A DNA stretch of 58,802 nt from Rhodococcus phenolicus (GTDB lineage Bacteria; Actinomycetota; Actinomycetes; Mycobacteriales; Mycobacteriaceae). Made by a program: the position numbers and the translations under genes. Within the stretch, counting starts at the first letter, position 1, and each line of letters begins with the position of its first letter. The notes under the pieces were generated by a model. That model had not been told where the DNA came from. It saw only the letters and a list, made by a program, of their open reading frames with translations, and ran no database searches. The DNA lies in contig NZ_LRRH01000080.1 of the NCBI RefSeq assembly GCF_001646785.1, forward strand, positions 1 through 58,802, read 5' to 3'. Below, in pieces: positions 25,695-32,937 of this stretch.

Positions 25695-26729
25695 ATGAAC
25701 CCTGCAGGATCGCCACTGTCCCGCCGCTCCCTGCTCCGCGGTGGCCTCGGAATCGGCGCGATGGCCCTCGGCGGATCGGCACTGCTGTCCGGATGCTCGT
25801 CCGGTGCGGGCGGTACCACCGCCGCAGACGGCACCACCGCCGTCAACTATCAGCTGAGCTGGCTGCCCACCACCGAGCACTCGGGCAGCTGGATCGCGTC
25901 GGATCGCGGCTTCTACCGCGACGGCGGACTGACGGTGAACTTCCTCAACGGCGGACCGAACACCAGCCCCGACACCGTGGTGATGTCAGGGAAGGCGCTC
26001 GTCGGCGGCAGCAACGCCGATGTCGTGTCCAAGGCGATCACCCAGGGTGCCGATCTGACCGTGTTCGGTACGCGCTTCCAGAAGAGCCCGTTCAGCATCC
26101 TGTCGCTCGCCGACAACCCGATCCGCTCGCCGCAGGAGATGGTGGGCAGGAAGATCGGTGTCGCGGCGATCAACGAAACCGCGTTCAACCTCCTGTTGAA
26201 GATCAACAACATCGATCCCGCCTCCGTGGATGTCGTTCCGGTGCAGTTCGATCCGTCGCCGGTCACCAACCGCGAGGTGGACGGCCAGGTCGTGTTCGTC
26301 ATCAACGAACCGACCCAGCTCGAAGCGAAGGGGATCCCGACGCATACGTTCCTGTTCGCCGACCACGGATACGCGGTGTTCTCCGGGGTGTACTTCGCGA
26401 AGCGGAAGACCGTGGAGGAGAACGCAGACCAGCTCGCCGCCTTCCTACGTGCGGAACGCCGCGGCTGGGAGGCGAACATCGCCGATCCCCGGCTCGGCAC
26501 CGACCTCACCGTCGACGTCTTCGGTAAGGACCAGGGCTTCGATCGGGCGCAGCAGCTGCTGGAATCGCAGACGCTGCCGCGGATCATGATCACCCCCGAC
26601 ACCGACACGTCGGGGCTGCTCACACTCCCGCCCGCGCTCATCGAACAGAACATCGAAACCCTCAGGGCCAACGGGCTGGAGGTGACCGCCGAACAACTGT
26701 TCAGCACCTCCATCCTCGAGATGCTCTGA
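25695..26729 (+). CDS. ABC transporter substrate-binding lipoprotein, NMT1/THI5-like
   Basis: This 344-residue binding protein begins with a twin-arginine signal (SRRSLLRGG) combined with a lipobox (LLSGC, Cys near residue 35), so it is probably a Tat-exported lipoprotein. The mature domain follows the NMT1/THI5/SsuA fold: NYQLSWLPTTEHSGSWIASDRGFYRDGGLTV at the start and a mid-protein VFVINEPTQLEAKGIP. Members bind sulfonates, nitrate, or pyrimidine precursors of thiamine; heterocycle binding would suit the enzymes downstream. AGGAGAATTCG supports the start, nine bases after the permease stop. Confidence 0.87.
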   Translation: MNPAGSPLSRRSLLRGGLGIGAMALGGSALLSGCSSGAGGTTAADGTTAVNYQLSWLPTTEHSGSWIASDRGFYRDGGLTVNFLNGGPNTSPDTVVMSGKALVGGSNADVVSKAITQGADLTVFGTRFQKSPFSILSLADNPIRSPQEMVGRKIGVAAINETAFNLLLKINNIDPASVDVVPVQFDPSPVTNREVDGQVVFVINEPTQLEAKGIPTHTFLFADHGYAVFSGVYFAKRKTVEENADQLAAFLRAERRGWEANIADPRLGTDLTVDVFGKDQGFDRAQQLLESQTLPRIMITPDTDTSGLLTLPPALIEQNIETLRANGLEVTAEQLFSTSILEML

Positions 26730-26752
26730 CACCTGCGAAAGAGAGGACGGCC

Positions 26753-27418
26753 ATGACCGAGTGGGTCCCGGTCGCACTGACCCGCGACATCGAGTCCGGA
26801 TCCGCGACCGCTACAACCGTCGCGGGTGCCCCCGTCGCCCTGTGGCGGGCCGGGAACGGCACCGTGCACGCGTGGGCGGATCGCTGCCCTCACCGCGGAA
26901 TGAGACTGAGCCTCGGCTTCGTTCGCGGGGATCGGTTGATCTGCCTGTATCACGGATGGCAATTCGATGCGGACGGCTCGTGCCGGCACATTCCCGCCCA
27001 CCCCGGCCTCACGCCACCGTCCCTCGCGCACACGGTGTCGTACCGGGTACACGAGACAGGCTCGATCGTCTGGGTGGCACCGGTTCCCGGTGAGCTGGAC
27101 GCCTCCGACGACGCACCGCTCGATCTGGGTACGGCGGTACCCGCATGCTCGGTGTGGATCGAATCCGACCGGCTCGACGGACTCGGCCGGGCACTCGTGG
27201 CCGAAGCGGGGTTCGACGTGTCGGGCACCGTCGCGGTCGGCGAGATCCACGGTGTCCCGGTGATCGCCGCGATCCAGATCGTCACCGCGCGGCAGACGGC
27301 CCTGCACACAGCGGTCCGCGACGAGACCGCCGACGCCGACGTCATCGCGCTCGTGGTGCGCTGGGCACACGAGCTGAGGGACCGGATCGGTACGGCCCCC
27401 CGGGCGGTGGCCTCGTGA
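26753..27418 (+). CDS. stand-alone Rieske [2Fe-2S] protein of a split oxygenase
   Basis: This 221-residue protein carries a complete Rieske motif: C45 and H47 in DRCPHRGMRLSLG, C64 and H67 in ICLYHGWQFD. The sequence around it (..GSCRHIPAHPGL.., then SYRVHETGSIVWVAPV) matches the N-terminal domain of VanA-type Rieske oxygenases. The chain then continues into a C-terminal region without the iron-binding catalytic motif. That missing half is encoded separately at 32068-32937. The gene overlaps the GST-like gene by GTGA, so the two are made together. It probably shuttles electrons to the catalytic subunit; no reductase is encoded nearby. Confidence 0.85.
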   Translation: MTEWVPVALTRDIESGSATATTVAGAPVALWRAGNGTVHAWADRCPHRGMRLSLGFVRGDRLICLYHGWQFDADGSCRHIPAHPGLTPPSLAHTVSYRVHETGSIVWVAPVPGELDASDDAPLDLGTAVPACSVWIESDRLDGLGRALVAEAGFDVSGTVAVGEIHGVPVIAAIQIVTARQTALHTAVRDETADADVIALVVRWAHELRDRIGTAPRAVAS

Positions 27419-28017
27419 CCGGAATCGTTCTGCACGACTTCCCCCTCGACCCGCGCTGCTACGCGGCGCGGCTCGCACTCTCGATCCTCGGGATCGGCCA
27501 TCGGGTTCGGCCGGTCGACGTCTACCCCGGCCGGGAACACCTCGCTGACACCTACCGTGCGCTCACCCCGACCGGACTGCTTCCCGTCCTCGAGAGCGGC
27601 GACACGGTCGCCATCGGAACGGTCGACGTGCTGAAGCATCTGACCGGCGGAGATGATTCGACCGCGACGTGGACCGGACCCGGCGTCGAGCGATGGCTCG
27701 ACTTCGCCGCCGGCCCCCTCGAGGCGGTGTACGCGGCACGCGAGATCGCGCTCTACACCACCGAGCCACCAGACATCGGCGACGCGGTGGCGGCACTGCG
27801 GACGCTCGACGACCATCTCGCGGTCCAGCGCCTGCGCGGCCTCTGGGTCGTCGGGGAGCACCCCACCATCGCGGACATCGCACTGTATCCGGCGGCGGCG
27901 CTGAGCCGCGACATCGGTATCGACCACGACACGTTCCCCGCGCTGCGGCACTGGCTGCGCCGCGTCAAGGCGCTCCCCGGGTTCGTCGAGATGCCCGGCA
28001 TTCCCGTATTCCCCTGA
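27415..28017 (+). CDS. glutathione S-transferase-like protein
   Basis: This 200-residue protein has the GST layout: a thioredoxin-like N-terminal domain (IVLHDFPLDPRCYAARLALSILGI, the cis-Pro loop ALTPTGLLPVL, then the SDTV-like GDTVAIGTVDVLKHL) and an all-helical C-terminal domain with VGEHPTIADIALYP. Actinobacteria of this group use mycothiol rather than glutathione, so a catalytic GST is unlikely. Its GTG start overlaps the Rieske gene stop, and in the NdmCDE demethylase of Pseudomonas a GST homologue (NdmE) is a structural subunit. I infer a similar scaffold role. Confidence 0.8.
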   Translation: MTGIVLHDFPLDPRCYAARLALSILGIGHRVRPVDVYPGREHLADTYRALTPTGLLPVLESGDTVAIGTVDVLKHLTGGDDSTATWTGPGVERWLDFAAGPLEAVYAAREIALYTTEPPDIGDAVAALRTLDDHLAVQRLRGLWVVGEHPTIADIALYPAAALSRDIGIDHDTFPALRHWLRRVKALPGFVEMPGIPVFP

Positions 28018-28045
28018 CCATCGAAGAGAAAGGGTCCGATCCGAC

Positions 28046-28546
28046 ATGGACTCGACAACTGTGGACGCGGTCATCCGCGGACTCGAGAAAGCCGGTGTGA
28101 GTACCGTCTGCTATCTGCCGGACTCACTGTTCAAGGAGCTGTACCCGGCTCTGGACGCCGACCCCCACATCCGCACCATCCAGGTCACCAACGAGGGGGA
28201 GGGCGCGGCGATCTGCGGCGGAATCTTCCTGTCCGGCAAACGTGCCGTTCTCGTCATGGAGAACTCGGGTCTGCGTGCCTCGGTCGAACCGCTCGCCCGG
28301 ATGGGCCTCGGCGCGGGCATTCCGGTGATCATGCTCATGAGCTACCGCGGCGAACTCGGTGAGAACAACTGGTGGGCCGTACCGCACGGCATCACGATGG
28401 AACCGATCCTCGACGCGCTGCGCATCCCCTATCGCATCGTCCGCGAAGAGGATCGGATCGAACGGGCCATCTGCGACGCGTTCGAGTGGTCCTACGCCGC
28501 ATATCACCATTCCGCGATCGCACTGGGTGGAGGTTTGGTCCGTTGA
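28046..28546 (+). CDS. TPP-dependent decarboxylase, alpha (PYR-domain) subunit
   Basis: This 166-residue protein is a stand-alone TPP-enzyme pyrimidine-binding domain like the alpha subunit of sulfopyruvate/phosphonopyruvate decarboxylases (ComD-like). The TNEGEGAAICGGIFLSG stretch holds the catalytic Glu that activates the cofactor; MENSGLRASVEPLARMGL and the NWWAVPHGITMEPIL region follow the family pattern. With the next gene it would form a two-chain enzyme that decarboxylates a 2-oxo acid to an aldehyde, which suits the aldehyde dehydrogenase at the operon's end. The substrate is unknown. Confidence 0.8.
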   Translation: MDSTTVDAVIRGLEKAGVSTVCYLPDSLFKELYPALDADPHIRTIQVTNEGEGAAICGGIFLSGKRAVLVMENSGLRASVEPLARMGLGAGIPVIMLMSYRGELGENNWWAVPHGITMEPILDALRIPYRIVREEDRIERAICDAFEWSYAAYHHSAIALGGGLVR

Positions 28547-28548
28547 TC

Positions 28549-29157
28549 ATGACACGATTCGACTGCATGAAACTGCTCGCGGACAAGCTGTCCGACGAAC
28601 TGGTGATCGTCTCTCTCGGCGCCAGCGTCGACGAGTGGTACAACGCCGCCCCGCACATGCGGGAGGCGAGCCTGTTCCAGCAGCAACTCGGGTGCGTGAC
28701 CCCGCAGGCGTTCGGCCTGGCCATCGGCCTTCCGCACCGCCGGATCGTCTCGCTCGACACCGACGGCGGCATGCTGTTCAACCTCGGCATCCTTGCGACG
28801 CTCGCCAACGAGCGGCCACGCAACCTGTTCACCATCGTCTGGGACAACGAGTGCTACCAGTCGATCGGTGGTCCGCCGACCCACACCGCGAAGGGCATCG
28901 TGAGCATCGCCGCGATCGCGAAGGGCGCCGGCATCGAACATTCCTACACGGCGACCACATTGGAGGAGTTCGACAAGCACTGCGTCGCCGGCCTGACGGC
29001 CGAAGAGCCCTACATCCTGGTCGCCAAGGTGTCGAGCATCGTGCAGCCCGGCATCAAGCGCAAGCACAGCGACGGCCGGGAGGACAAGTACATCTTCGTG
29101 CGTCACGTGGAGGCGACGGAGAACATCACCATCATGGGGCCCAGTGAACACAACTGA
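28549..29157 (+). CDS. TPP-dependent decarboxylase, beta (PP-domain) subunit
   Basis: This 202-residue protein is the pyrophosphate-binding half of the decarboxylase. The TPP/Mg motif reads SLDTDGGMLFNLG... and ends in the Asn of VWDNECY. It also has the ComE-like SLGASVDEWYNAAPH start. The ATG at 28549 is taken as start; a TTG at 28543 overlaps the alpha stop (TTGA) and lies nine bases after GGAGG, so it may be the true start. The next gene begins inside its last codons. Together the two subunits equal one conventional TPP decarboxylase cut in half. Confidence 0.8.
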   Translation: MTRFDCMKLLADKLSDELVIVSLGASVDEWYNAAPHMREASLFQQQLGCVTPQAFGLAIGLPHRRIVSLDTDGGMLFNLGILATLANERPRNLFTIVWDNECYQSIGGPPTHTAKGIVSIAAIAKGAGIEHSYTATTLEEFDKHCVAGLTAEEPYILVAKVSSIVQPGIKRKHSDGREDKYIFVRHVEATENITIMGPSEHN

Positions 29158-30694
29158 GCGACTTCGCGTTGCGTACGACTATGTCGTCGTCGGCGGTGGA
29201 TCCGCGGGATGCGTTCTCGCGGCACGATTGTCGCAGGATCCCTGCGTGACCGTCCTGCTCCTGGAGGCAGGCCCGGGGCACGCCGGAGCAGAGCCGGTGG
29301 ATCACCCGGAGACGTGGGCGACTCTGCTCGGCGGAGAGTACGACTGGGGTCATACCTACGAACCGAACCCGTTGCTGGGCGGGCGGGCCGTGCCGATTCC
29401 GCGAGGCCGGGTACTCGGCGGCTCGAGCAGTATCAACGCGATGCTGTGGTACCGCGGATGCGCCGACGACTACGACGCGTGGGAGGAGGCGGGCGCGAAG
29501 GGCTGGAACTTCCGGGCGCTGCTGCCGTACTTCCGTCGGGCCGAGGACTGGGAGGGTGGCGCGACCGAACTCCGCGGCGAAGGTGGACCGTTGCGGATCA
29601 CGCGTCCCGCCGATCCTCACCCGATTGCGTCCGGGTTGCTCGGTGCCGCATCGGAACTCGGTATGGCGGTGCTCGACGACTCGAACGGTCCCGACATCGA
29701 GGGTGCGTCGCTCGCCAACCTCACGGTCGCGGACGGGCGGCGGGTCAGCACGGCCCGTGCCTATCTGGATCCCGCCGCCGGGCGCCCCAACCTGACAGTT
29801 CGCACCGACGTGACCGTGATCGGCCTGCTCGTCGACGGGAACCGCTGTGTCGGTGTGCAGTACGACGCAGGCCACGGCGTCGAGGAGGTTCGGGCCGAGG
29901 CGGAGACACTGCTGTGCGCCGGTGCCATCTCGAGCCCGCACCTGCTGATGCTCTCCGGGATCGGCGACCCCCTACAGTTGCGGGAACACGGCATCGGCGT
30001 GAGGGTCGAGCTGCCCGGTGTCGGCCGGAACCTGCAGGATCATCCGCTGCTGATGGGGGTGAACTTCCGGTCCAAGAACCCGCTCGGCCCGGGACGCGAC
30101 AACGGCGGCGGCGCGATCCTGAACTGGAAGTCGGATCCGGCACTCCCGCAACCGGATCTGCACGCGTTCGTCGTGCAGGGCGTGCACGCGACACCCGAGG
30201 TCGCGGCCCGGTACGACATCGCCGGCGATGTCTTCGCCGTGTCACCGGGATTGATGCGCGCCCACAGTGTCGGTGAGCTGACGCTGCGGTCCGCGGACCC
30301 GGCCGTCGCACCGCGTATCGACCCGCGCTACCTGTCCGATCCGCGTGACCTGGCGGCGTTGGTCGCCGGTCTCGACCGGATCTTCGACCTCGCCGGCACC
30401 CTCTCCTACCGTGCGTTGATCGACCACCCCGTCGCACCGGACCGCCGGCTCTCCGGCGCCGAGGCGGAAGAGTTCGTGCGGAGGAGCTGCGCGACGTTCT
30501 TCCACACCGCCGGCACCTGTTCGATGGGGTACGGACCCGACGCGGTCGTCGACTCCGAGCTCCGGGTCCACGGTGTCGAAGGACTGCGCGTCGCCGACGC
30601 CTCGGTCATGCCCGTGCTCCCGTCCTGCAACACCAATGCCCCGGTCGTCGCGCTCGCCGAGCGTGCGGCCGCACTCATCCGCGGAGAGGAGTGA
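29144..30694 (+). CDS. GMC-family FAD-dependent oxidoreductase
   Basis: This 516-residue flavoprotein is in the glucose-methanol-choline family (choline/alcohol dehydrogenase-like). The N-terminal FAD motif is VVVGGGSAGCVLAARLS, the GMC signature RGRVLGGSSSINAMLWYRG follows, and the C-terminal active-site region reads CATFFHTAGTCSMG with ANT-type NTNAPVVALAERAA. It would oxidise an alcohol to an aldehyde. The GTG start lies inside the end of the beta-subunit gene (14-base overlap). With the aldehyde dehydrogenase downstream it could carry out alcohol-to-acid oxidation of a side chain or pathway product. Confidence 0.88.
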   Translation: MNTTERLRVAYDYVVVGGGSAGCVLAARLSQDPCVTVLLLEAGPGHAGAEPVDHPETWATLLGGEYDWGHTYEPNPLLGGRAVPIPRGRVLGGSSSINAMLWYRGCADDYDAWEEAGAKGWNFRALLPYFRRAEDWEGGATELRGEGGPLRITRPADPHPIASGLLGAASELGMAVLDDSNGPDIEGASLANLTVADGRRVSTARAYLDPAAGRPNLTVRTDVTVIGLLVDGNRCVGVQYDAGHGVEEVRAEAETLLCAGAISSPHLLMLSGIGDPLQLREHGIGVRVELPGVGRNLQDHPLLMGVNFRSKNPLGPGRDNGGGAILNWKSDPALPQPDLHAFVVQGVHATPEVAARYDIAGDVFAVSPGLMRAHSVGELTLRSADPAVAPRIDPRYLSDPRDLAALVAGLDRIFDLAGTLSYRALIDHPVAPDRRLSGAEAEEFVRRSCATFFHTAGTCSMGYGPDAVVDSELRVHGVEGLRVADASVMPVLPSCNTNAPVVALAERAAALIRGEE

Positions 30695-30698
30695 CCCC

Positions 30699-32081
30699 GT
30701 GCCCGCATCCACACTGCTGTTCGCCGACGCCGTCATCACCATGGACGCCGCGCGCACCGTGATCCCCGACGGTGCGGTCGTCGTGACCGGGGACCACATC
30801 ACCGCGATCGGCGGCACCGACGAACTGCGGTCGCGGTTCCCGGACGCCACCGAGGTCGACATGTCCGGCCGGTTGCTGATGCCGGGCCTGATCAACACGC
30901 ATTCGCACTCCGGGCTGTTGCGCGGTACCGCCGAGCACCTGCCGGTGTGGGAGTGGCTGCGCGTGCACATCGACCCGATGCACCGCGTGCTCACCGCGGA
31001 CGAGGCCGAGGCCGCGTCGTGGCTGTGCTACGCGGAGAGCGTGCTGGCCGGTACCACGACCGTCGTCGACATGTGGCGGTTCATGGACCGCAGTGTCGCG
31101 GCGGCGACGGGCATCGGCAACCGGCTCGTCACCGTCAGCTACGTCGGTGCCCACCCCGAGCACGACTACTTCGATTCGCTCGACGACAACGAGCGGCTCC
31201 TCCGGCAGTGTCAGGGAGCGGCGGACGGTCGCGTGAACGTGTGGGTGGGCCTGGAACACGTCTTCTACGCCGACGACGCCGGTCGCCGGCGCGCGATCGA
31301 CCTGGCCCGCGACTACGACACCGGGTTCTACACGCACTGCAGCGAATCGGAGATCGAGCTCGCCGAGTTCGACCGCCGCTTCGGGCGACGGCCGATGTTC
31401 GCCCTCGAAAGCCTCGGGTTCTTCGACACCCCGCGCACCATGCTCGCGCACGCGGTGTGGCTCGACGCCGCAGAGATCGAGCACCTCGCGCAACGCGGCG
31501 TCGGGGTGGCGCACAACCCGGTCAGCAACATGAAACTCGCCAGCGGTGTCGCGCCGGTCGCCGCGATGCTCGACGCTGGTGTCGCGGTGGGTATCGGTAC
31601 CGACGGAGAGAAGGAGAACAACAACCTCGACATGTTCGAGGAGATGAAAGCCGCGTCGCTGCTCGGCAAGCTCGCCGCGAACGATGCTGCGGCGATGGAC
31701 AGTTGGACGGTGCTCGAGGCCGCGACGATGGGTGGTGCCCGCGCGCTGGGGATGGAGACCGACATCGGCTCCCTCGAGGTGGGCAAGAAGGCCGACCTGA
31801 TCGCGGTGCGTACCGGAACGCCGCGGATGACGCCCCTGTTCCGGGACGGCCCGTTCGCGAATCTCCACCACAACCTGGTGCATGCCGTCCGCGGCAGCGA
31901 CGTCGACCTGACGATGATCGACGGCCGCGTCGTGGTCCGCGACGGAAGGCTGGTGGACAACGACCTTCCGGCGATCATCGCCCGCGCCCGTGCCGCAGTG
32001 CCGGGACTGTTCGCGCGTCGCGCGCAATGGCTGGCCTCCCACGACGGAGAGCCGAAAGGAGTATTCCATGAACAGGTGTGA
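30699..32081 (+). CDS. ATZ/TRZ-like amidohydrolase (second in operon)
   Basis: This 460-residue metal hydrolase is of the cytosine deaminase/MtaD/TrzN clan. Ligand motifs are INTHSHSGLLRG, FYTHCSESE, LAHAVWL and GIGTDGEKENNNLDMF. It differs from the two 8-oxoguanine-deaminase-like proteins here (SHSG rather than HHHLYQ), so it probably acts on another C-N bond in the same pathway. GTG 30699 sits after GGAGAGGA, four bases past the preceding stop. The gene overlaps the start of the oxygenase gene by 14 bases. Confidence 0.82.
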   Translation: MPASTLLFADAVITMDAARTVIPDGAVVVTGDHITAIGGTDELRSRFPDATEVDMSGRLLMPGLINTHSHSGLLRGTAEHLPVWEWLRVHIDPMHRVLTADEAEAASWLCYAESVLAGTTTVVDMWRFMDRSVAAATGIGNRLVTVSYVGAHPEHDYFDSLDDNERLLRQCQGAADGRVNVWVGLEHVFYADDAGRRRAIDLARDYDTGFYTHCSESEIELAEFDRRFGRRPMFALESLGFFDTPRTMLAHAVWLDAAEIEHLAQRGVGVAHNPVSNMKLASGVAPVAAMLDAGVAVGIGTDGEKENNNLDMFEEMKAASLLGKLAANDAAAMDSWTVLEAATMGGARALGMETDIGSLEVGKKADLIAVRTGTPRMTPLFRDGPFANLHHNLVHAVRGSDVDLTMIDGRVVVRDGRLVDNDLPAIIARARAAVPGLFARRAQWLASHDGEPKGVFHEQV

Positions 32082-32937
32082 CGACCCGGTGGTGCTCGAC
32101 CAGTGGTACGCCGTGTGCAGTGAACTCGAACTCGGTGAAGGTCCGATCTCCACCCGGCTGCTCGGCGTCGACCTGGAGTGCGAGCTCGGCGTCGACGGAT
32201 CACCGGAGGTGCACGCCGACCGCGAACTCCTGCCGGTACGGAAGCGCTACGGATTCGTCTGGACCACAATGGGATCCCCTGACGGGGACGTGTTCGACAT
32301 CGCGGAGTCCCTCGAACCGGACCGCCGCTACGTTCAGTGCGGCTGGGTGACGATGCGAACCTCGCCCGGTCGGGTGGTCGAGAACTTTCTGGACATGGCG
32401 CATTTCCCGTTCGTGCACAGCGGAATCCTCGGTGGCGAGGCGAACACGGAGGTTGCCAAGTACGAGTGGGAGGTGCGGCGGGATGTCGACGAGCTGTGGG
32501 CGACGAACTGCCGGTTCTTCCAGCCCCAGGTTTCGGCGGCGTCGGACGGGGCCTTCGCGCAGCTGACCTATCGGGTTCCCGCGCCGTACATGGTGATGTT
32601 GTACCGGGTTTCGCCGTCGGACCCGAGCCGGCTCGATGCGATCGCGCTGTTCATCCAGCCGATCGAGCAGGACCTGTGCCGGGCCCAGCCGGTGATGTAC
32701 CTCGTCGATCCCGATTCCGGTCACACCGACCTGCTGCAGTTCGAGCAGGTGATCTTCCTGCAGGATCGCATCATCGTCGAGAATCAGCGTCCGCTGCTGC
32801 TGCCACTCGAGCCGCGCGGCGAATTCCCGACCGGCGCCGACGGATCGTCGGTGGGTTACCGGCGCTGGCTTCGGACCAAGGGATTGCGCTGGGGTGCAGT
32901 CCCTTCCGCCAAGGTCGCGAAGGGAGTCCGCGCATGA
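32068..32937 (+). CDS. Rieske-less oxygenase catalytic subunit (NdmC-like)
   Basis: This 289-residue protein matches the catalytic half of VanA/Ndm-type Rieske oxygenases. The mononuclear-iron site is complete: N106, D109, H112 and H117 in ENFLDMAHFPFVH, with the distal D233 in FLQDRIIVENQ. The start (LDQWYAVCSELELGEGPISTRLLG) also resembles full-length relatives, but the Rieske domain that should follow is missing; only ~30 residues bridge to the catalytic fold. The cluster must come from another chain, most simply the Rieske protein at 26753. NdmC of P. putida CBB5 is organised the same way. It is translationally overlapped with both neighbours. Confidence 0.82.
   Translation: MNRCDDPVVLDQWYAVCSELELGEGPISTRLLGVDLECELGVDGSPEVHADRELLPVRKRYGFVWTTMGSPDGDVFDIAESLEPDRRYVQCGWVTMRTSPGRVVENFLDMAHFPFVHSGILGGEANTEVAKYEWEVRRDVDELWATNCRFFQPQVSAASDGAFAQLTYRVPAPYMVMLYRVSPSDPSRLDAIALFIQPIEQDLCRAQPVMYLVDPDSGHTDLLQFEQVIFLQDRIIVENQRPLLLPLEPRGEFPTGADGSSVGYRRWLRTKGLRWGAVPSAKVAKGVRA

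Noticed and set aside
27415-28017. Catalytic glutathione S-transferase for detoxification
   Set aside because: Glutathione is generally absent from this group of bacteria, and the gene is coupled to a Rieske protein; a structural role is more likely, though not proven.
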